49,221 nt of DNA from Candidatus Aminicenantota bacterium (GTDB lineage: Bacteria > Acidobacteriota > Aminicenantia > Aminicenantales > Aminicenantaceae): the NCBI GenBank assembly GCA_030612445.1, contig JAUWNW010000004.1:1-49221 (forward strand), read 5' to 3'. Below are positions 1-8,076 of this stretch, piece by piece. Both the position numbers and the translations under genes were made by a program. The first letter of the stretch is position 1. Each line of letters starts with the position of its first letter. The notes below the pieces were generated by a model, which did no database searches, was not told where the DNA came from, and was given only the letters and a program-made list of their open reading frames with translations.

Positions 1-1
1 T

Positions 2-343
2 TGCGAAAGAGACGATCAAGAGAAGCTTTTCCATTGTCCTTATCTCAAGACATCAAGTCAAAGCGGATTCACCTTTTATACCCATTTCAAAAAAAGCTAT
101 CGGAAATTTGGGCCTGCTACTCCAGCTACTATTATCTACAAAAGATTAAAGCCTTTTCGTACGTCCATAGAACGAGGATACGGATTAGTCAAAGAAAATC
201 GTTATCGTATGGAATATACGAATACCTATATGGGTATTGACAACGTCACAATGCATGTCATAGAGCATGATATTGTCTTGACTCAAGATATAATTTTTGA
301 GTATAAAACTACTGGGAAAGTTAGCCCGGTGATCAAATTCTGA
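2..343 (+). CDS. IS transposase, C-terminal part (cut by window start)
   Basis: A frame open from base 2 ends at TGA 341-343 and gives 113 residues with no start codon inside the window. The translation has a DDE-transposase C-terminus look. It contains FRTSIERGYGLVKENRYRME, in which R-x3-E-x6-K matches the last part of the YREK signature of IS4-type transposases, although the Y position is K. It continues with a YMG-x-DN-x5-VIEHDI stretch and ends GKVSPVIKF. The Glu is probably the third catalytic acidic residue. Upstream catalytic Asp residues would lie outside the window. The overlapping frame starting at base 1 encodes a low-complexity Ser/Tyr/Arg-rich product and is a shadow. I did not find the right inverted repeat of the element. 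Confidence 0.7.
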   Translation, partial: CERDDQEKLFHCPYLKTSSQSGFTFYTHFKKSYRKFGPATPATIIYKRLKPFRTSIERGYGLVKENRYRMEYTNTYMGIDNVTMHVIEHDIVLTQDIIFEYKTTGKVSPVIKF

Positions 344-432
344 AATATGTATTATTGAACGCTCTTAAATTAACAAAATGTTCTCTCTGCTCTTTACTAT
401 TCGCCATTTTCCATTTACTATATTATCTAAAA

Positions 433-1407
433 ATGAAATACAAACAAGCCTTAAAGATATCATCTGTGACTATTGGCATTTCCTCTAACAATCCTGGACT
501 CCTCCTTCAATTACCTCAAAAAATCGAAGTTAAATCTTTGCTTACTGACTTCCATGCGGTTGAAGAAATTCCATTTTCCGAAAATCTTGACGGATATTTT
601 GAAGTTGAAGACTCAGAAACTCCCCTAAAATACATGCAAAAAAATTGCATTTTTAAAATAAAAGGGCCTTTATCAAGGCTGCATCAAAAAGCATCTGACC
701 TTAGATATTCTCTTTGGGGTAACCAGGGCCTTCTTTACAGATTTACACTTTATCTTCTTGAAAAAAAACACCAGATATATAACCTTCATGCTTGTGCGCT
801 TTATAAGCCAGATAATGAATCCTTGTATGTAGTTATTGGTGGCGCCGGCAGCGGAAAAACAGTTTACCTATTGTCCGGACTGGAAAAAGGACTTAAACTT
901 TTTTCAACCGAGACAGTGCATTTTCAGATAAAAAATAGTATTTCAACCTGGTTTATGGGTTCTCTAGTCGACAACATAAGGTACGGCACTCTTATATATG
1001 ATTTTCCCCAGTTTTTTCCTAAAGTCAAACCTCCCTCTCAAGACAAAGTATGGCAAGAAAAGCTTGCTCTTGATTTATCTGCATATAAAACCGGATTTTC
1101 TAAGGTCACTGACCCCAATGAAATATATCTGATATTTCCCCGCCTTGAAGAAGGCCGAAAAAGATTGATAACTAATACTGTGAAAAATGAAAATAGGGCA
1201 ATTAAACTGCTATTTGATAATATTTCTCAAAAAATATCTGAAACATTTATTCTTTATGACAGCATTCCAGTAATGGGGTTTGACGAAGAGGAAACAGCCT
1301 ATCAAAGGCTAAAAAATCTTCAGCGCTTTATACAGATACCACATTTATCAAAAATCACAATCCGGCTTTCAAATCCAAAAAACTGCTGGGAAAATCTATT
1401 GCCCTGA
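433..1407 (+). CDS. HPr kinase/PEPCK-like P-loop protein
   Basis: The protein has 324 residues if it starts at ATG 433. Around residues 136-143 there is a clear Walker A motif (GGAGSGKT), preceded by NLHACAL. In HprK-type proteins a similar HAS/HAC strand comes just before the P-loop. This suggests a member of the HprK/PEPCK-like P-loop group, with unknown substrate. I see no HPr partner gene nearby. An in-frame ATG at 355 would add 26 mostly hydrophobic residues. That stretch (about 385-425) reads on the opposite strand like the interior of the family A repeat (see 15899), so I prefer ATG 433. Neither start has a good ribosome binding site. The gene lies 66 bp upstream of the phosphosulfolactate synthase gene on the same strand and may be co-transcribed with it. 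Confidence 0.5.
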   Translation: MKYKQALKISSVTIGISSNNPGLLLQLPQKIEVKSLLTDFHAVEEIPFSENLDGYFEVEDSETPLKYMQKNCIFKIKGPLSRLHQKASDLRYSLWGNQGLLYRFTLYLLEKKHQIYNLHACALYKPDNESLYVVIGGAGSGKTVYLLSGLEKGLKLFSTETVHFQIKNSISTWFMGSLVDNIRYGTLIYDFPQFFPKVKPPSQDKVWQEKLALDLSAYKTGFSKVTDPNEIYLIFPRLEEGRKRLITNTVKNENRAIKLLFDNISQKISETFILYDSIPVMGFDEEETAYQRLKNLQRFIQIPHLSKITIRLSNPKNCWENLLP

Positions 1408-1473
1408 TCTTTATTTACTATTTGCTATTATCTATTTAATTATTAATATATATATTTTTAAAGGAGAAGAAAA

Positions 1474-2283
1474 ATGAACAAAGCATGGGAAAATGTAATC
1501 ACAATGCCGGTTGAAGGCAGGACAAAGAAACCTAGAAAAAATGGCCTCACTATGTTGATCGACAAGAATATGGGTTTGTTAAGATTAAAAGACCTTATCT
1601 CCACTGCAAGTGATTACATTGATATAGTCAAATTGACTTTTGGGACTTCAGCATTTTACCTGGAAGATCTTCTAAAAGAGAAAAATTCTATTTTAAAAGC
1701 CGCTGATATAGACATCATGCCTGGCGGGACATTCCTTGAGGTAGCTGTTTGGCAAGGTGTTTTAGATAAATATCTCATTGAATCAAAAAAATTAGGTTTT
1801 ACAGCTATTGAAATCTCAGATGGGACTATTCAGATGAACCTTTCAACCAGGAAAGATACAATAAAAAAAGCACAGGAAGCAGGATTCAAGGTCTTTACTG
1901 AAGTCGGAAAAAAAGACCCAAAAGAAGCTTTACCAATATCTGAAGTCCATAAAATAATTCAGGAAGACATTAAAAACGGAGCCAATAAAGTCATTATAGA
2001 AGCAAGAGAGGCGGGAAAAGGTGTAGGGATTTTTGACAAAAACGGAATAATAAAACAGGACGATATGGAGGATATCATTTCCGGTGTTGATGATATAATT
2101 CAGCTTATGTGGGAAGCTCCAATTAAAAATCAACAACAGGCCTTAATAAAACGTTGTGGCACTAATGTAAGTCTTGGAAATGTCTCCCCCGATGAAATCC
2201 TTGCCCTGGAAGCGCTCCGCCAAGGATTGCGGGGAGATAGCTTAAAACAGGCATATCTTGCTGATATCAACTGGGACCGTTGA
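1474..2283 (+). CDS. comA: Phosphosulfolactate synthase (ComA/YitD family)
   Basis: This 269-residue TIM-barrel protein is about the usual length for the ComA family. The family adds sulfite to phosphoenolpyruvate to give (2R)-phospho-3-sulfolactate, the first step of coenzyme M or sulfolactate synthesis. Family-typical segments are visible: KLTFGTSAFY near residue 51, MPGGTFLEVA near 83, GFTAIEISDGTI near 108, FTEVGKKDP near 141 and a conserved EAREAGKGVGIFD segment near 173. A strong site AAAGGAGAAG precedes ATG 1474 at normal spacing. ComB and ComC homologues are not in the window, so the end product (coenzyme M, sulfolactate or something else) cannot be decided. sat-cysC, at 24-26 kb, is another sulfur gene pair but is not adjacent. 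Confidence 0.85.
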   Translation: MNKAWENVITMPVEGRTKKPRKNGLTMLIDKNMGLLRLKDLISTASDYIDIVKLTFGTSAFYLEDLLKEKNSILKAADIDIMPGGTFLEVAVWQGVLDKYLIESKKLGFTAIEISDGTIQMNLSTRKDTIKKAQEAGFKVFTEVGKKDPKEALPISEVHKIIQEDIKNGANKVIIEAREAGKGVGIFDKNGIIKQDDMEDIISGVDDIIQLMWEAPIKNQQQALIKRCGTNVSLGNVSPDEILALEALRQGLRGDSLKQAYLADINWDR

Positions 2284-2306
2284 ACCGGAAGCAGTTGGCA
2301 ATACAA

Positions 2307-4664
2307 TCAATTTGATTTTTCTAACAATAATATGAGTATGGTGTGCTCCCCCTCAGGTACACTAAACTTAACAGATTTTCCCTTAAATACTTTTTTTGCT
2401 ATATTATCGATCAAAAGCTGATATTTCCCTTTAACTAAAAAATTGATTTTTAGCTTCCTTTTTTCAAGTGATTTTATTTCAAATGAAACTACATTATTTG
2501 AATAAAGAAAATGTCTAAAAACTGCGCCTCCATTCGTTTTTAAAATTACCTTATCTTCTTCTCTGAGTTTTATTTTCCTTGAAGAAATATTAATATCATA
2601 ATGCCTTCCCTGGATTGATAGTCGTGAAAGCTCTGTTTTATGTTCAGGAGAAAGGATACCAAAACGAAACCCATCCCACGGAGTAAAATCTATATATTCT
2701 TCCAGAGCGATCAAAGCAAACAAGGGCCCCCAACTTTGATATCTTTGTCCTCCAGCCTCACCTGTTCTTGAATCAAAATTTTCGGGGCAAAGTTGAAAGT
2801 TTTCCCAAATCCGCATAAAAAGTTCTGCACTTTTACGGGCAAAATTTGTTGCTATCTCATCAAAACCATATGCCTTAAGTCCCTGATAAACCAGATAATT
2901 TGTTGGAGGCCAAATAGTTCCTCTCCAATACTGCTGATCAGAAAATGCAGGATCATCACGAGAGATAGTTGGAATAACATAATCGCCCCAGAACTCATTT
3001 TCGTTTAGAAGATGTTTTACAATTCGAATAGCTCTATTCTTGTCAGGAATACGAGCTAATAAGGGATAAAAGTTTGAAGAAGCTTTTTTCTTTGAAAAAC
3101 GCCCGTCCCAGTGCCGGTCAAAATAAAATCCTTCCCTTTCATCCCATAATTCATCATTTATTAATTTTTTTATATCCTCGTATTCTTTTTTAAATAACCT
3201 GAAGTCTTCTTTTTTATTTAACACATTGGCAATCTGAGATATACACCAGGCATCAAACGCATAAAGACAGTTAAGATCCAGGCAGTTCATGGTCATTGTT
3301 CCTGTCTTGTCATCAAACCCTGCTTCATCCCAATTCGGAAGGTCGTCCTGGCCTGATTCCCACATAGCCCGCTGTTTTCCCGAAGCTCCTTCTTCCCAGG
3401 AAGGAGAATTTACTGTTACTAACTCCCCATCCGAGCCCCACTCTAAAAGGCCGTCTCCATTCCCATCCCGGCGGTATCGAGTATTAGGTTTTCTTTCTTT
3501 CCAAAAAGAATGCCATTTTATTAGGTAAGGATATGAAGATTTTAAAATATCCACATCTCCGATCTTTTGAAAAAGCTTTAATACAACAAACGCTCCTACT
3601 GGAGGTTGAGAGCGGTCACGAGTACCCCCAAATCCTCCTCTCCAGTTCGGGATATTGCCGTTTGGGTATTGAGTCTGCAAAACTGATCTAATAATGTCTT
3701 TAGCATGCTTGGAGCTTTCTATCGACACTTCTAGGGCATTAAAAAAAGAATCCCACGCAAATATGGTCCAGTAGTCCTGGCCTCCATCCGGCCTTGGAAA
3801 AATCCATCTTCTTCCGGCCGGGGTATATAACCGGTGATTACCAGGCTGATAAAGAGTCGTCCAGAAAATGCTATTAGTAATGGCCTTTTCAATACCTTTA
3901 TTGAACCCATCAATTTTTACTCTGTTTTTGCTGTATCTTCTCTCTTCTTCTTTTAAAAAATTATCAATTGTTTTGGAATTTTTATATCTGTATATATGAT
4001 TTCTTAAAATTTTGGCATCTTCGCCAATTCCTGCCACAAAATATATATCCCTATCTTTTTTTGTTAAATAGGATATATTAAGTTCCCTGCCTTGACGACT
4101 TCCGTTAAGGCTCCCCTCCCGGTTTGTCCAAAATATATAGTGATATTTTTTAAATGATAAGCTTTCTCCTTTTACCTGCCCATCAGGAAGCTGGAGAAAT
4201 GTGCCCTTGAAATTCCAGGGAAAATATTGGATAAACTGGATTTCAATATTTTTTGGAGCCCTTATCCTTCCGATCACAGAACTCTCATCCTGCCTTGACC
4301 ATTCAAAGACCATTGTATCGGATTTAGATACTGGCTTTTTCAGGATAGGAGTCTCGTCTTCTTTCTTAAACGGAAGACTGAGATCAAATTTTACTCTGGC
4401 ATACCTCCCGTCCGGAGAATGTGGTCCTACTTCTGAAATAAGAAAATAAAAATCTTTTCCCTCAGCAATTTCATCTTCTTTTTTTACCCGAATACAAAAA
4501 GCAAATACACTTTCTCTATGAGCAGCCAAAACCAGTCCAGCCCATGATCTTGCTTCAAGTGAGCCGATATAGACATCTTTCCAAGGATAATATATCTCAG
4601 CTTCTGCTGCTATGATAGTCATGCTTAACAGCAGGAAAATTACAATTATTATCTTCTTATTCAT
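2307..4664 (-). CDS. Secreted GH63-like (alpha/alpha)6 glycoside hydrolase
   Basis: The 785-residue protein begins with a signal peptide (MNKKIIIVIFLLLSMTIIAA) and has a large all-helical catalytic region. Motifs resemble GH63/trehalase-like enzymes: GGQDYWTIFAWDSFF near residue 294, with the Asp expected to be catalytic; GDGLLEWGSDGE in the middle; WRGTIWPPTNY near 578; and NFDSRTGEAGGQRYQSWGP near 628. The N-terminal roughly 240 residues look like the beta-rich domain found in this group, and about 100 beta-rich residues close the protein. It probably hydrolyses alpha-glucosides or related sugars in the periplasm or outside the cell. Substrate specificity (mannosyl-oligosaccharide, glucosylglycerate, trehalose and others) cannot be told from the sequence. 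It stands alone on this strand, convergent with comA, and shows no clear ribosome binding site. Confidence 0.75.
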   Translation of the reverse strand: MNKKIIIVIFLLLSMTIIAAEAEIYYPWKDVYIGSLEARSWAGLVLAAHRESVFAFCIRVKKEDEIAEGKDFYFLISEVGPHSPDGRYARVKFDLSLPFKKEDETPILKKPVSKSDTMVFEWSRQDESSVIGRIRAPKNIEIQFIQYFPWNFKGTFLQLPDGQVKGESLSFKKYHYIFWTNREGSLNGSRQGRELNISYLTKKDRDIYFVAGIGEDAKILRNHIYRYKNSKTIDNFLKEEERRYSKNRVKIDGFNKGIEKAITNSIFWTTLYQPGNHRLYTPAGRRWIFPRPDGGQDYWTIFAWDSFFNALEVSIESSKHAKDIIRSVLQTQYPNGNIPNWRGGFGGTRDRSQPPVGAFVVLKLFQKIGDVDILKSSYPYLIKWHSFWKERKPNTRYRRDGNGDGLLEWGSDGELVTVNSPSWEEGASGKQRAMWESGQDDLPNWDEAGFDDKTGTMTMNCLDLNCLYAFDAWCISQIANVLNKKEDFRLFKKEYEDIKKLINDELWDEREGFYFDRHWDGRFSKKKASSNFYPLLARIPDKNRAIRIVKHLLNENEFWGDYVIPTISRDDPAFSDQQYWRGTIWPPTNYLVYQGLKAYGFDEIATNFARKSAELFMRIWENFQLCPENFDSRTGEAGGQRYQSWGPLFALIALEEYIDFTPWDGFRFGILSPEHKTELSRLSIQGRHYDINISSRKIKLREEDKVILKTNGGAVFRHFLYSNNVVSFEIKSLEKRKLKINFLVKGKYQLLIDNIAKKVFKGKSVKFSVPEGEHTILILLLEKSN

Positions 4665-4727
4665 TTTTCGGAAATGTATTTTTTGATTTTTTATATTTTA
4701 CAATGATTCCTGCAAAAATACAATTCA

Positions 4728-4743
4728 CCTGAATTATTTACGA
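4728..4743 (+). repeat. Family A repeat, left-end remnant
   Basis: CCTGAATTATTTACGA differs by one base from the CCTGAATTATTCACGA form of the family A left terminus. It ends 4 bp before a family B element. Confidence 0.4.
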
Positions 4744-4747
4744 TAAA

Positions 4748-4899
4748 GGATGGATACTGGTAAGTCCCTGCGAAAGACAGGGATTTCCCCAGCGTGAAAA
4801 TCCCTTCCTGCCCTCACAACACTCTCCTCGAGATTCTCTCGAGGAACCATGCCCGCGTTGTTCCGGATGGCTTTCTCCGGGATTTACCAGTATCCATCC
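4748..4899 (-). repeat. Family B miniature element, copy 1
   Basis: This 152-bp non-coding element is bounded by a perfect 16-bp terminal inverted repeat, GGATGGATACTGGTAA and its complement. Inside are several palindromes: CCTCGAGA-x-TCTCGAGG, a GTCCCTGCGAAAGACAGGGA-type hairpin, and TCCGGATGG-x-CTCCGGGA. A second copy at 43709-43858 lies in the opposite orientation and differs at about six positions. The size, terminal repeats and lack of coding fit a MITE- or REP-type element. I see no transposase that obviously recognises these ends. Confidence 0.75.
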
Positions 4900-4967
4900 C
4901 AGCCCATAGCTTGCAGTTCAGGTTCTAAAATAATCGTGAAATGTTAGTTAAAAAAAACTCTATCGAA

Positions 4968-5066
4968 CCTGGATTATTCACGAGAGTTAAAGCTGAAAAT
5001 AGAGAATAGTAAATGGAAAATGGATAAAAGCTGTGAAGCGAGCCCAAGCCACACCCGAATTTCATT
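4968..5066 (+). repeat. Family A repeat, partial copy
   Basis: It starts with the typical left end CCTGGATTATTCACGAG. It then jumps to the interior of the long form (AATAGTAAATGGAAAATGG) and on to GAAGCGAGCCCAAGCCACACC and GAATTTCAT. The 5' arm of the nested palindrome and the whole right half are missing. Confidence 0.6.
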
Positions 5067-5147
5067 TAAAACAGGAAACTAGTGCTGTATCGATTCAATC
5101 TCGTTTTTTAAATCCCACTTTTTTCCCTTCACCCCTAACTCCGAAGT

Positions 5148-6473
5148 TTATCCAGGCAGTCCATTTTTCACATAATATTCAACTCTCTCAACAAATAGGT
5201 CAAGCTCTTTTAGAGAAGTATAAATACTGGGGGTTACTCTCATTCCTACAACATTTTCTTTATTTCCATCGGGAGATGGTATGCCTACCGTGATGTTATA
5301 AATCTTATCTTTGTTAAAGAGAACCTGGCTTAATTTTGCCATATCAATACCCTCTATATTATACGTTCCTATGCCACAGGACTGGTCCGGACTGTAAGAG
5401 GTCAGCATATTAAAACCTTTAAGTTTTTCCAATTTTTTTGCCCAGTAATTTCTCAAGTAACGCAGTCTTTCTTCCTTTCTCTTGGCTCCTATACTGTAAT
5501 GAAAGTTCAAAGCCTCTCCTATTGCAAGTTTTAAAGCTTCCGGTTGAGTGCCTACATGTTCGAATTTCCGGATATCGTCACTCAAAGGCTCAGGTGCAGG
5601 GAATAACGGCCATATTTTCCGGATCTTTTCTTTTTTTACATAAAGGAAACCTGTGCCAATGGGTGCCATCATCCATTTATGTAAATTTGCGCCATAGATG
5701 TCACAATCCAGGTCTTTTTGTTCAAAAACAAAATGACCGTAAGCATGAGCACCATCGATTACTACTTCAATGCCACGCTTGCGTGCCATCCTGCAGATCT
5801 CCCTGACTGGAAAGATCTGGCCTGATAAATTGGTAATATGACACATCAGGATAATTTTTGTCTTAGAAGTTACATTCTTCTCAAAAAGTTTGGCAAGATC
5901 ATTTATATCTTTCGGAGGGTAGGGAAAAGAAAAGGTTTTTACTTTAACTCCCTCTCTTTCACCTCTTTGATAAAGTGCATTTTTCATAGAAGGATAATCA
6001 TGTGTAGTAGTAAGGACTTCATCCCCAGGTTTAAGCTCCAGGCCCAGAAGAGCGATCTGCATGGATTCGGTCACATTCCGCGTAATCGCGATTTCCTCAG
6101 GGGAACAGCCAAAACTGTCGGCAATTTTTTTACGTATAAGCTCTTTTCTTGGACGTAAATATCTCCAGGAATTAAGTACAGGGGCACCATTTGAAAAATC
6201 CATATAGCGCTTGACCGCATCCATTACAATTGTTGGAGTAGGATGTACTCCCCCATTATTTAAATTGATTATACTGCGGTCAATATTAAATGCCTGCTTT
6301 ACATATAACCAAAAACTTTCATCCCTGGCTGCTGCAGCCGGGGAAATCTTTTCCATTTCTTTGGTTTTATTCTTAAGTCCGGCCTTAGCTTCTGAGGCGG
6401 ATATACCAAAAATTCCTAAGCTTCCGACTCCAAGACCAAGTCCCTTGATAAACTGCCTGCGGTTTGAGATCAT
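5148..6473 (-). CDS. Exported class V aminotransferase-like protein (isopenicillin-N-epimerase-like)
   Basis: This PLP-dependent fold-type I enzyme has 441 residues. The Schiff-base lysine is Lys266 in GANLHKWMMAP, preceded by the PLP-binding Asp in VVIDGAHAYG. The N-terminus, SNRRQFIKGLGLGVG followed by a hydrophobic stretch and an ASEAKA cleavage-like site, is a twin-arginine-type signal. The protein is therefore probably exported folded with its cofactor. I place the start at ATG 6473. An upstream in-frame ATG at 6485 would translate a GGAGGAGGAG stretch that looks like the ribosome binding site itself. Family members act as epimerases, cysteine lyases or desulfurases. The reaction here is unknown, and no neighbour clarifies it. 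Confidence 0.75.
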   Translation of the reverse strand: MISNRRQFIKGLGLGVGSLGIFGISASEAKAGLKNKTKEMEKISPAAAARDESFWLYVKQAFNIDRSIINLNNGGVHPTPTIVMDAVKRYMDFSNGAPVLNSWRYLRPRKELIRKKIADSFGCSPEEIAITRNVTESMQIALLGLELKPGDEVLTTTHDYPSMKNALYQRGEREGVKVKTFSFPYPPKDINDLAKLFEKNVTSKTKIILMCHITNLSGQIFPVREICRMARKRGIEVVIDGAHAYGHFVFEQKDLDCDIYGANLHKWMMAPIGTGFLYVKKEKIRKIWPLFPAPEPLSDDIRKFEHVGTQPEALKLAIGEALNFHYSIGAKRKEERLRYLRNYWAKKLEKLKGFNMLTSYSPDQSCGIGTYNIEGIDMAKLSQVLFNKDKIYNITVGIPSPDGNKENVVGMRVTPSIYTSLKELDLFVERVEYYVKNGLPG

Positions 6474-6561
6474 CTCCTCCTCCATTTTTAATAAGATATT
6501 TTTAACATATCATAATTATAAAAATAATTAAAATGCTAAACGAGTTACTCTTTAAAACTTC

Positions 6562-7917
6562 CTACCGGCATAAGCCCAGGGGGGAGATCTGCTTTTTCTT
6601 AGGATATCGGCCATAAAAAAAGTCATCCCCCTTAACAGAAATAGTCTGAGCAGCAAATGAACCACTTATTAAATTCCTGATAATATTGTGCAGCAGATTG
6701 TTCGGTTTACTGTAAGGACACACTCGAATGCAACGAGCACAATCAGTCCCAACTTGTCTCCAGTATCTATAGCATTCCTCACGCTTTATAACCCATTTTA
6801 AAACCCCATTTTCTTCAAGCTTCTCTCCAGATGGAATTGCTTTTGACGGACAGTTTTCCGCACATTTGCGGCATTTTTTACAAAAATCCTGGACACCAAA
6901 TACTACCGGTTCATCCGGAATTAAAGGCAGATCAGTAGTAATAACTCCAAGACGTATGCGGGGACCATATTTTTTTGTTATCAAAATCCCCATCCTTCCT
7001 ACCTCCCCTAATCCTGCCTTCCAAGCTAAGGGAGTCGCCATTACTTGATAATTGCTTTCCGAGATATGAGCGCGGGCAGAATATCCAAGGCGCCTTATCA
7101 AACCAGAGACAATTATAGAGATCTTTGCAACTTCAACATACTGTTTCGCGGATTCTACAATAACAGGTGCTTGAGGGGCACAATCAATCATATCTGCCCT
7201 CATCTCTAGGGCAAAAACAATTGCATATTCATGCCTGCACTCAATTATGCTACCATAAGGTTCAGGCCCGCGACCTACATGGGAATAAACATAAGCCTGG
7301 TCCAGCTTGCATACTCCACAGAGGTCTGAACCAAGATAATCAATTATATTTTTTAGTATTCTGGTATTTTCCTCCGCCGACCGTTCAAATCTAATTGCTG
7401 CTTCATTCCCATCTACCCCAAGTAATTGCTGCTCACAAAAATTAAATTCAGCATCTGCCAGCGAAAAAAGCACTGGGTTCTTCTTTATAAAATAGAAGTC
7501 TAAGATATCATTTAATTTCCTTATTTCTTCATCAATCGTAATATATTCTTTGTGAGTGGAATAATATTTCTTGTATTTTTCCGACTTAACTTCTAAATCA
7601 AAGCGGGCAAAAATAGTATCCCTTTCATCAACTTTTTTCTGTTCACCTGTGATTTTCATTATGTCCTGCGGCTTGGATGAAACAGCTATCCAGAGAATGA
7701 CAACCACAGAAATTACGAAAACTCCAGCAAAAAACCAAGTTTTTACTTCCGGGAAAAAAGCAAAAAGCACGCTATATATGCCAGTTAAAATCAATAATAT
7801 AAGTCCGCTTCTTAGAAAAGCTCTCCATTCTTTCTCAAATAAACTGTAAATTAAGAATACTAATACAAAAAATATGAGAAGCAAATATATAGCGCAACCC
7901 AGAATCAACAAAATCAT
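6562..7917 (-). CDS. Membrane-anchored reductive-dehalogenase-like corrinoid iron-sulfur protein
   Basis: The first 80 or so residues of this 451-residue protein form three hydrophobic segments (about 3-25, 33-52 and 58-80). The rest resembles the catalytic domain of reductive dehalogenases and the related epoxyqueuosine reductase. It has GLGEVGRMGILIT, a YGPRIRLGVITTDLPL segment, a first ferredoxin motif CKKCRKCAENCP near residue 344 and a second C-x8-DCARCIRVCP near 389. These would hold two 4Fe-4S clusters, and the upstream domain is expected to bind a corrinoid. Classic respiratory RdhA proteins carry a twin-arginine signal. This one does not and is anchored by its own N-terminal helices, so the domain may face the cytoplasm. 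There is no RdhB-type anchor gene nearby. Dehalogenation is possible but unproven. Confidence 0.7.
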   Translation of the reverse strand: MILLILGCAIYLLLIFFVLVFLIYSLFEKEWRAFLRSGLILLILTGIYSVLFAFFPEVKTWFFAGVFVISVVVILWIAVSSKPQDIMKITGEQKKVDERDTIFARFDLEVKSEKYKKYYSTHKEYITIDEEIRKLNDILDFYFIKKNPVLFSLADAEFNFCEQQLLGVDGNEAAIRFERSAEENTRILKNIIDYLGSDLCGVCKLDQAYVYSHVGRGPEPYGSIIECRHEYAIVFALEMRADMIDCAPQAPVIVESAKQYVEVAKISIIVSGLIRRLGYSARAHISESNYQVMATPLAWKAGLGEVGRMGILITKKYGPRIRLGVITTDLPLIPDEPVVFGVQDFCKKCRKCAENCPSKAIPSGEKLEENGVLKWVIKREECYRYWRQVGTDCARCIRVCPYSKPNNLLHNIIRNLISGSFAAQTISVKGDDFFYGRYPKKKQISPLGLCR

Positions 7918-7926
7918 ATTGTCAAC

Positions 7927-7955
7927 ACATTAGTTTATTGAATTATACTTGTCAA
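7927..7955 (-). promoter_or_regulatory. Candidate promoter of the RdhA-like gene
   Basis: On the minus strand a perfect TTGACA (7955-7950) is followed after 17 bp by TAATGT (7932-7927). This lies just upstream of the ATG at 7917. The -10 box is weak. Confidence 0.3.
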
Positions 7956-8021
7956 ATTCAACTTATGCTCTACAGAAAATCCCCTAAAAATCAGGCTATA
8001 CGTTCTGTAAAAGGTTTCTAT

Positions 8022-8049
8022 TTAACTTTAGGTTTGAAAGTAATATAAT
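8022..8049 (+). promoter_or_regulatory. Candidate promoter of the serine/cysteine operon
   Basis: TTAACT (8022-8027) and a perfect TATAAT (8044-8049) are separated by 16 bp. They lie 27 bp upstream of the TTG start of the aminotransferase gene. Confidence 0.5.
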
Positions 8050-8076
8050 AGATTTTTTAAATAGCCGAGGATAAAT

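Larger units (their letters stand above)
4665..5147. other. Intergenic region filled with repeat remnants
   Basis: No gene is supported here. The region holds a family A left-end remnant (4728-4743), a complete family B element (4748-4899) and a family A fragment (4968-5066). Bases 5067-5147 show nothing I can name. Confidence 0.6.

Noticed and set aside
1-240. Open frame in frame 1 across the transposase tail
   Set aside because: Low-complexity Ser/Tyr/Arg-rich product. The frame starting at base 2 gives a recognisable transposase C-terminus.
5438-5806. 122-codon plus-strand open frame
   Set aside because: It lies wholly inside the class V aminotransferase-like gene on the other strand, with no ribosome binding site or family resemblance.
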